Assembly: GCA_003695605.1 (NCBI GenBank)
Contig: RFIK01000208.1
Location: 1 to 6,838 of the forward strand
Source: Chlorobiota bacterium
GTDB taxonomy: Bacteria > Bacteroidota > Ignavibacteria > Kapaibacteriales > NICIL-2
DNA: 6,838 nt
Reading direction: 5' to 3'
Part shown: positions 1-4,755 of the stretch, piece after piece
Position numbering within the stretch: the first letter of the stretch is position 1
Layout: every line of letters starts with the position of its first letter
Made by a program: the position numbers and the translations under genes
The notes under the pieces: generated by a model
What the model was told of the DNA's origin: nothing
Databases searched by the model: none
What the model saw: the letters and a program-made list of their open reading frames with translations, nothing else

Positions 1-1156
1 CGTCGGTTCGCGGTACGAAGACCCGGCACGGACTGGATTTGCACACTTCTTCGAACACTTGATGTTCGAGGGCACCGATAGTATCGGACGCGGAGAACTC
101 TCCAAGCTCATCCAGCAGGCAGGCGGTGATCTCAATGCATTCACCTCGTTCGACCAGACCGTCTATCACATGCGCGTTCCATCGAACGCACTGCCGCTTG
201 CACTCTGGATTGAATCCCAGCGCATGCGTGGTCTGAAAATTGACACGGTCGGCGTCGAGACTCAGCGAGGCGTGGTCAAAGAAGAGCGGAAGATGCGCTA
301 CGAGAACTCCCCATACGGCGTCTGGAACATGAAGATGTTCGCGCACCTCTTTGCAGGCACACCCTATAGCTGGACGCCGATCGGAGCCTCCCAACATATC
401 GACAGTGCTGCCATTAGCGAGTTCACACAGTTCTACAACACGTACTACGTCCCCAATAACGCTGTGCTCGCAATCAGTGGCGACTTCGAAGAACCTGACG
501 TTCGCCGCATGGTAGATGCGTACTTCGGCTACCTTCCACCAGGACCGCCTGTGCGGCGCGATTCAATCATAGTTCCACCGCATACGGGCGAAATCCGCGA
601 TACAATCTATGACCCGAAGGCGCAGCTTCCCGCAGTGTTCATTGGCTACCGCACAGTCCCGGAAGGACATCCCGATAGCTACGCATTGCAGATGCTCATG
701 GACATTTTAGCCAATGGCGAGAGCTCGCGCATGTACCGCACACTCGTTGATCGCGCGCAAGTGGCCGTTCAGAGCTCGGTGTTCCCCTACGAACTGGAAA
801 AAGTTGGTGCTGCAATTTTAGTTGGTATTGCAGCGCCAGGCCGTTCGATTGACACCGTCGAGAAAATGATGTACGCCGCCATTGATAGCGTCATCGCTCA
901 TGGCGTCAGCGAGGCAGAGTTTCTCAAGGCGCGCAACATCGCCGAAGCACGATTCATCGAGGACAAAAAAGGCACCTACCCGACTGCGCTCGCACTGGCA
1001 CGAGCCTACGCGTACTTTGAAAATACCGCGCTGGTCAACACCGAAATGCAACGCTTCTACAGCGTCCGCCGTGAGGATCTCCAGCGCGTTGCGAAAAAGT
1101 ACTTCGGTACCTCGAATCGCGTTGTCCTGACATTTCTCCCATCGGAGGGCAAGTAA
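1..1156 (+). CDS. M16 family zinc metallopeptidase, catalytic subunit (5'-truncated)
   Basis: The reading frame is open from base 2 at the window edge to the TAA at 1154-1156, so the true start and any signal peptide lie outside; about 384 residues are visible against roughly 420-480 usual for one-unit M16 peptidases. The inverted zinc motif HFFEH is encoded at 44-58 (two His ligands plus catalytic Glu). The third ligand is the second Glu of VVKEER at 284-286, exactly 75 residues after the last His, the classical HXXEH-X75-E spacing. The N-terminal M16 domain runs to about base 600 and the C-terminal half (YDPKAQLPAVFIGYR onward) to the end. The Arg and Tyr that normally help bind substrate in the C-terminal half are both Val (746-748 and 767-769), while the next gene has them. 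I infer a periplasmic heterodimeric peptidase made with the downstream product. A TTG at 59 could be mistaken for the start, but it lies just after the zinc motif and cannot be right. Family assignment is secure; the substrate is unknown. Confidence 0.95.
   Translation, partial: VGSRYEDPARTGFAHFFEHLMFEGTDSIGRGELSKLIQQAGGDLNAFTSFDQTVYHMRVPSNALPLALWIESQRMRGLKIDTVGVETQRGVVKEERKMRYENSPYGVWNMKMFAHLFAGTPYSWTPIGASQHIDSAAISEFTQFYNTYYVPNNAVLAISGDFEEPDVRRMVDAYFGYLPPGPPVRRDSIIVPPHTGEIRDTIYDPKAQLPAVFIGYRTVPEGHPDSYALQMLMDILANGESSRMYRTLVDRAQVAVQSSVFPYELEKVGAAILVGIAAPGRSIDTVEKMMYAAIDSVIAHGVSEAEFLKARNIAEARFIEDKKGTYPTALALARAYAYFENTALVNTEMQRFYSVRREDLQRVAKKYFGTSNRVVLTFLPSEGK
1144..1149 (+). promoter_or_regulatory. 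Ribosome binding site for the second M16 gene
   Basis: GGAGGG lies inside the last codons of the upstream M16 gene, 9 bases before the ATG at 1159. It supports that start, which also gives a clean signal peptide, and it indicates translation coupled to the upstream gene. Confidence 0.6.
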
Positions 1157-1158
1157 CC

Positions 1159-3330
1159 ATGCGACTGACGACCGTCACACTCCTGTTGTGCAGCACGCTG
1201 CTGCTGAGTCCACTGCCAGCACAGCAGAAAAAGCAACAACCCAAGAAAGGCACTGAGCAAGCACCGCTGATTCCTGTACCGAAGGAGGCGCTCAACCCAC
1301 CAGCACTGGAAGTCCCCAAACCGATCGATCCGCGCGTGCGACCGCAGATCAGCGAGCTCGCCGAGTACGAATTCCCACGCTACGAAGAAGCAACGCTCAA
1401 GAATGGGCTCAAGATCTACGTCATCGAAGATCACCGCCAGCCAACGATCGGCTTTCGGCTCCAAGTGCGGGCTGGCGACGCCTACGACGGTTCCAAGCCT
1501 GGCACAGCATCGCTCATGGCCGACCTGCTCACAAAGGGAACGCGGAAACGAACAGCACTCGATATCGCAACCGCGCTCGATAGCATCGGTGCTTCGGTGA
1601 ACGCCTCCACAGGCGGTGAATTGCTCACCGTCACCGGAAGTGGTCTGAAGAAACACATGGCGCTGCTGCTGGCGATTTTCTCCGATGTCATCATCAACCC
1701 GACATTCCCGAAAGAGGAGCTCGACAAACTCATGCCGCAAGTAATCGCCAGCATCAAGCAGCGAAAGTCACGCCCCAGCGAGCTTGCAATGGCACTGTCG
1801 CGGATAGTGCTCTACGGCCCTGACCATCCAAGCGCTCAGCGCCCGACTGAAGAGAGCGTCAAATCCATCACCCCAGAGGATATTCGCACCTTCCACCGTA
1901 CGTACGTTCGCCCCAACAACCAAGCATCGCTGGCCATCGTCGGTGATGTCACGCTCAAGGAAATCATCCCGCAGATCGAGGCCGCATTCCGCCGATGGGA
2001 AGCTGCCAGCGTAACAGTGCCCGAGCCTCCGAAGCCAACGCCTCTCCCCCGCGGCGTCTATTTTGTCGAACGTCCAGGGTCGGTGCAATCCACGATCGTC
2101 CTCTGCGGTCTTGCACCGGGACGGAAAGACCCCGATTACGAAAAGCTCGACCTTGCCGTCGAACTGTTGGGCAACGGGTTTAGCGGCCGCCTTTTCAAAA
2201 CACTCCGCGAAACGTACTCGTTCACGTACACACCGTACGCATTCGTCACGCAAGGGAAATTCTTCAACCGCTTCGCTGCAGGTGCGGATGTGCGGACGCC
2301 CGTGACAGATTCGGCAATCCTTGTCCTGCGCCGCGAAGTAGAAAAAGTCGCAAACGAGCCATCAAGCGAGGAGGAATTCTCCGTCATCAAGCAAAATGTG
2401 CTCGGGTCGTACCAAATGAATTTCGAGCAGCCGTGGTTTGTCGCATCCTTGCTCCAAAATGCTCACTACCTCGAGCTGCCCGAAGAGTACTTCAAAGGAT
2501 ACCCCACGCGTATTGCTGCCTATTCGCCGTACGATGCGCTGGCTGCTGCCGAACGGTACTTGCAACCGCGGAATTGGTGGCTCGTCGTCGTCGGCAAACC
2601 CGACATTGCGAAAGAACTCGAACGCTGGGGCGATGTACACCGGTACGACTTGAACCTCAAACCACTCGGTACGGTCGGCCCCGAGCCTGTTTCCATGAGC
2701 GTCGAGGAGTTGCTCCGGCGCTACGTGAATGCTCTCGGAGGAGAATCCAAGTTGCGTTCGATTACGAGCATTGTCAAAACATCGCAGCTCGTGCTCAGCG
2801 CAGGCGGTCAGCAATTCGAAGGAACTGCGCTGACCAAACAGAAAGCACCAAACAAGCTCTACCAGAAGCTCTCGCTCCCTGTGGTGCAGCAAGAGCAATG
2901 GGTTGATGGCACACAAGCCTGGATGAAGCAAGGCCCGCATCCTCCGCAGCCAATGCCCGACAACATCGCGCGCTCCATGCTCGACCAAGCGATGATGTTC
3001 CACGTTGCAAAACTTCCCGAACTTGGCTATCGCTGCTCGATTGTGGGGAAACGGAACGGCATGATCATCCTCCGCGCAGAAAAGGGTGGCAGAGAATCCA
3101 CGTACTACTTCGACGAATCCACCTTCCTCCTCCGCAGAACTGATCAACAACAGGGGCCTGAAGACGGCGGGGTAACAGTGAGCGAGTACTACGATGATTA
3201 CGCCCCCATCGAGGGTATTCTGCTCCCACGCTCGGAACGTCTCGAATCGCCAATGTTCAGCATCACCAGCAAGAGCACATACCAGCTCAACGTCCCCCTC
3301 GAGGACGCAGAGTTTCAGCCGAAACAGTAA
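1159..3330 (+). CDS. Secreted non-catalytic M16 peptidase-like subunit with LolA-like C-terminal domain
   Basis: A 723-residue protein. Residues 1-21 form a Sec signal peptide (Arg2, hydrophobic TLLLCSTLLLS, cleavage likely after LPA or AQ). A Lys/Gln/Pro-rich linker (about 22-65) follows, then two M16 halves (about 70-280 and 290-505). Where active enzymes read HXXEH this one has S118-L-M-A-D122, so both His ligands and the catalytic Glu are gone and it should not bind zinc. It keeps R350 and Y357 (R-X6-Y in LRETYSFTY), the pair typical of the non-catalytic half. Residues about 512-723 are an additional beta-rich domain, starting VEELLRRYVNALGGESKL and ending near IEGILLPRSERLES, resembling LolA/LppX-type lipoprotein-carrier folds. 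Only two bases separate it from the upstream catalytic gene, so the two are surely cotranscribed. Known pairs of this kind form one active heterodimer. The role of the C-terminal domain is unknown; I infer that it binds a peptide, lipid or lipoprotein. Confidence 0.92.
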   Translation: MRLTTVTLLLCSTLLLSPLPAQQKKQQPKKGTEQAPLIPVPKEALNPPALEVPKPIDPRVRPQISELAEYEFPRYEEATLKNGLKIYVIEDHRQPTIGFRLQVRAGDAYDGSKPGTASLMADLLTKGTRKRTALDIATALDSIGASVNASTGGELLTVTGSGLKKHMALLLAIFSDVIINPTFPKEELDKLMPQVIASIKQRKSRPSELAMALSRIVLYGPDHPSAQRPTEESVKSITPEDIRTFHRTYVRPNNQASLAIVGDVTLKEIIPQIEAAFRRWEAASVTVPEPPKPTPLPRGVYFVERPGSVQSTIVLCGLAPGRKDPDYEKLDLAVELLGNGFSGRLFKTLRETYSFTYTPYAFVTQGKFFNRFAAGADVRTPVTDSAILVLRREVEKVANEPSSEEEFSVIKQNVLGSYQMNFEQPWFVASLLQNAHYLELPEEYFKGYPTRIAAYSPYDALAAAERYLQPRNWWLVVVGKPDIAKELERWGDVHRYDLNLKPLGTVGPEPVSMSVEELLRRYVNALGGESKLRSITSIVKTSQLVLSAGGQQFEGTALTKQKAPNKLYQKLSLPVVQQEQWVDGTQAWMKQGPHPPQPMPDNIARSMLDQAMMFHVAKLPELGYRCSIVGKRNGMIILRAEKGGRESTYYFDESTFLLRRTDQQQGPEDGGVTVSEYYDDYAPIEGILLPRSERLESPMFSITSKSTYQLNVPLEDAEFQPKQ

Positions 3331-3347
3331 CGAACATGCTCGCTCAC

Positions 3348-3384
3348 AGAAGGGCGCAACGATCGTAGCGTGCGCCCTTTTCGT
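3348..3384 (+). terminator. Rho-independent terminator after the M16 operon
   Basis: A perfect 9-bp inverted repeat, AAGGGCGCA (3350-3358) with TGCGCCCTT (3371-3379), can be extended outward by one G-U and one A-U pair. It encloses a 12-base loop and runs into a T-rich stretch (TTTTCGTTT, 3378-3386). It begins 18 bases after the stop codon of the second M16 gene, as expected for an operon end, and separates that operon from panB. Confidence 0.85.
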
Positions 3385-3431
3385 TTCCAAACCAGTTTCC
3401 ATCGAGCACGGAGGCTCTTCCGAACGCACGC

Positions 3432-3439
3432 TATTTTCG
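3432..3439 (+). promoter_or_regulatory. Possible Bacteroidota-type promoter -7 element for panB
   Basis: TATTTTCG matches the Bacteroidota consensus TAnnTTTG at five of six defined positions. It lies 28 bases before the panB ATG and downstream of the terminator, where a promoter is needed. I see no convincing -33 TTG element about 20 bases further upstream, so this is tentative. Confidence 0.35.
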
Positions 3440-3467
3440 TGGACGATCACGTTCGCAGCACCACTCG

Positions 3468-4283
3468 ATGCCACAACCCTCGACCGTTCGCGCCGTAACG
3501 ACACGCCGCCTGCTCGAAATGAAAGCGCAGGGCACCAAAATCGTCTGCCTGACAGCCTACGACGCACTGATGGCGAGCATCTTCGACCAAGCTGGCGTGG
3601 ACGTCCTGCTGGTTGGCGATTCGCTCGGAAACATCGTCCAGGGTCACGAGACAACGATTCCGGTCACGCTCGAAGACATCATCTACCACACGAAAGCTGT
3701 GCGCCGGGGAGCATCGCGCGCGCTCATCGTTGCCGACATGCCATTTATGAGCTACCAAGTCCACCCAGACGAAGCATTCCGAAACGCTGGACGCTTGATG
3801 AAGGAAGCAGGCGCGGCGGCCGTCAAGCTCGAAGGTGGCCAGCGCGTGCTCGAGGCAGTCACACGGATGACAGCAGCGGGAATTCCCGTGATGGGGCACC
3901 TGGGACTGACCCCCCAGAGTATCTACCAATTCGGCTCCTATCAAGCCCGCGGACGTGAGCAGGAAGAAGCCGAGCAAATCTACCGTGATGCACTCGCGCT
4001 GCAAGAAGCTGGCGCATTCGCAATCGTTCTCGAAAAGATTCCCGCCACACTCGCCAAGCGCATCACTGAATCGCTTCGCATTCCGACGATTGGGATTGGT
4101 GCCGGCCCGTGGTGCGATGGTCAAATTCTCGTCTACGCAGATATGCTCGGATTGACAGTGGACTTCCACCCTCGTTTTGTGCGGCGCTACGACAACCTCT
4201 TCGAGCGAATTACCGACGCTGTACGTCGCTACGGTGAAGATGTCCGACGTGGCGATTTCCCCAATGAGAGCGAAAGCTATTAG
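3468..4283 (+). CDS. panB: 3-methyl-2-oxobutanoate hydroxymethyltransferase (ketopantoate hydroxymethyltransferase)
   Basis: A 271-residue cytosolic TIM-barrel enzyme of normal family length (about 260-280). It transfers a hydroxymethyl group from 5,10-methylene-tetrahydrofolate to 2-oxoisovalerate to make ketopantoate, the first committed step to pantothenate and CoA. Diagnostic motifs are in order: MKAQGTKIVCLTAYD (18-32), VGDSLGN (49-55), ADMPFMSY (89-96), VKLEGG (119-124), GHLGLTPQS (143-151) and IGIGAGPWCDGQ near 207-218. By alignment with the E. coli enzyme from memory, D51 and D90 (equivalents of D45 and D84) and E122 (E114) bind Mg2+, K120 lies beside them, and E189 in VLEKIP is the catalytic acid/base. 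All are present. The ATG at 3468 gives the usual short N-terminus before TTRRLLEMK; there is no clear Shine-Dalgarno, which is common in this phylum. No panC, panD or panE lies nearby. It overlaps the next gene by 20 bases. Confidence 0.98.
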   Translation: MPQPSTVRAVTTRRLLEMKAQGTKIVCLTAYDALMASIFDQAGVDVLLVGDSLGNIVQGHETTIPVTLEDIIYHTKAVRRGASRALIVADMPFMSYQVHPDEAFRNAGRLMKEAGAAAVKLEGGQRVLEAVTRMTAAGIPVMGHLGLTPQSIYQFGSYQARGREQEEAEQIYRDALALQEAGAFAIVLEKIPATLAKRITESLRIPTIGIGAGPWCDGQILVYADMLGLTVDFHPRFVRRYDNLFERITDAVRRYGEDVRRGDFPNESESY

Positions 4284-4638
4284 CGCAGCCATCGTCCTGC
4301 TCCTTGCCGGATGCGAGCACGGCACAGTGTACCGCCAGCCTGCCGATATCGTCTTCCCTGATTCGAACGTCAGTTATTCGCGACACGTAGAGCCATTTCT
4401 CCGGCTGACGTGCACGTTCAACGGATGCCATAGTTCCCAGGACCCGATTCCACTCGATAGCTACATCGCCCTCTTTCAAACGCCGGGACTTGTGATTGTT
4501 GGGCATCCAGAGCAGAGCCGGCTCAACCAGGTGCTCGATGGACGCTTGGCGCATCCGCCTGTGTTCCAAAATCGCATCAACGACAATCACCGCCGCGGAA
4601 TGGCTACCTGGGTCCGCGAAGGAGCACGCAACAATTAG
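4264..4638 (+). CDS. Small lipoprotein with CX4CH (cytochrome c-like) motif
   Basis: 124 residues from the ATG at 4264. This start gives a textbook lipoprotein signal: MRAK, a hydrophobic core, then lipobox L14-A-G-C17. An in-frame ATG at 4240 would only lengthen the n-region, and one at 4177 would bury the signal. The mature part has SYSRHVEPFL (37-46), then C50-TFNG-C55-H56, LDSYIALF (65-71), GLVIVGHPEQSRL (75-87), HPP (97-99) and a C-terminal MATWVREGARNN. That order (Cys...CysHis, LxSY, VxGxPxxSxL, xPP, WxxxGA) resembles the Planctomycete-type cytochrome c domain found in many Bacteroidota surface proteins, some of which, as I recall, have CX4CH instead of CX2CH. Covalent haem is therefore plausible but unproven; the two Cys might instead form a disulfide. 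Where relatives usually have MPP, this has HPP, so a distal ligand would be His97 or Met113. It overlaps panB by 20 bases and is probably cotranscribed with it; I infer no metabolic link. Confidence 0.85.
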   Translation: MRAKAISAAIVLLLAGCEHGTVYRQPADIVFPDSNVSYSRHVEPFLRLTCTFNGCHSSQDPIPLDSYIALFQTPGLVIVGHPEQSRLNQVLDGRLAHPPVFQNRINDNHRRGMATWVREGARNN

Positions 4639-4648
4639 CCGCGCGTGG

Positions 4649-4656
4649 TATCTTTG
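4649..4656 (+). promoter_or_regulatory. Bacteroidota-type promoter element (TAnnTTTG) of the tRNA-Leu gene
   Basis: TATCTTTG is an exact match to the TAnnTTTG -7 box of the Bacteroidota housekeeping sigma factor. It ends 9 bases before the mature tRNA 5' end, so transcription would start only a few bases upstream of the tRNA. It lies in the 27-base gap after the lipoprotein gene. No clear -33 TTG is visible; the upstream part would fall inside the lipoprotein's last codons. Confidence 0.6.
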
Positions 4657-4665
4657 CGCCCGGCC

Positions 4666-4752
4666 GCAGGAGTGGCGGAATTGGCAGACGCGCTGGACTC
4701 AAAATCCAGTGGAGCTCAAAACTCCGTGTGGGTTCGACTCCCACCTCCTGCA
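4666..4752 (+). tRNA. tRNA-Leu (anticodon CAA)
   Basis: An 87-base type II tRNA with all arms perfect. Acceptor GCAGGAG (4666-4672) pairs with CTCCTGC (4745-4751), followed by discriminator A at 4752. The D stem is GCG/CGC (4675-4677, 4689-4691), with a loop containing TTGG. Anticodon stem CTGGA/TCCAG (4693-4697, 4705-4709) holds loop CTCAAAA with anticodon CAA at 4700-4702, reading UUG. The long variable arm GGAG/CTCC (4711-4714, 4722-4725) is typical of Leu/Ser/Tyr tRNAs. The T arm is GTGGG-TTCGACT-CCCAC (4728-4744). CCA is not encoded (CAC follows), so a CCA-adding enzyme is required. I see no hairpin plus T-run terminator just downstream; transcription would run into the 3' end of the opposing gene. 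Confidence 0.97.
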
Positions 4753-4755
4753 CAC

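Noticed and set aside
59..61. TTG at 59 as the start of the first M16 gene
   Set aside because: The HXXEH zinc motif is encoded immediately upstream in the same open frame, so the gene must start outside the window.
2362..3654. A 430-codon open frame on the minus strand opposite the second M16 gene
   Set aside because: Its product is Arg/Cys/His-rich with no recognisable domain, it lies antisense to a clearly conserved protein, and it runs through the terminator and into panB. It is a by-product of the GC-rich codon use of the real gene.
3194..3958. A 254-codon plus-strand frame across the intergenic region and into panB
   Set aside because: It overlaps the end of the second M16 gene, the terminator and half of panB in another frame. 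The composition (Arg, Ser, Pro, Thr) is that of an out-of-frame translation.
4177..4263. Longer N-terminus of the lipoprotein from the ATG at 4177 or 4240
   Set aside because: The extra residues precede a complete lipoprotein signal peptide and lie entirely within panB; the ATG at 4264 gives the typical n-region, core and lipobox. The 4240 start cannot be fully excluded because GGTGAAG precedes it closely.
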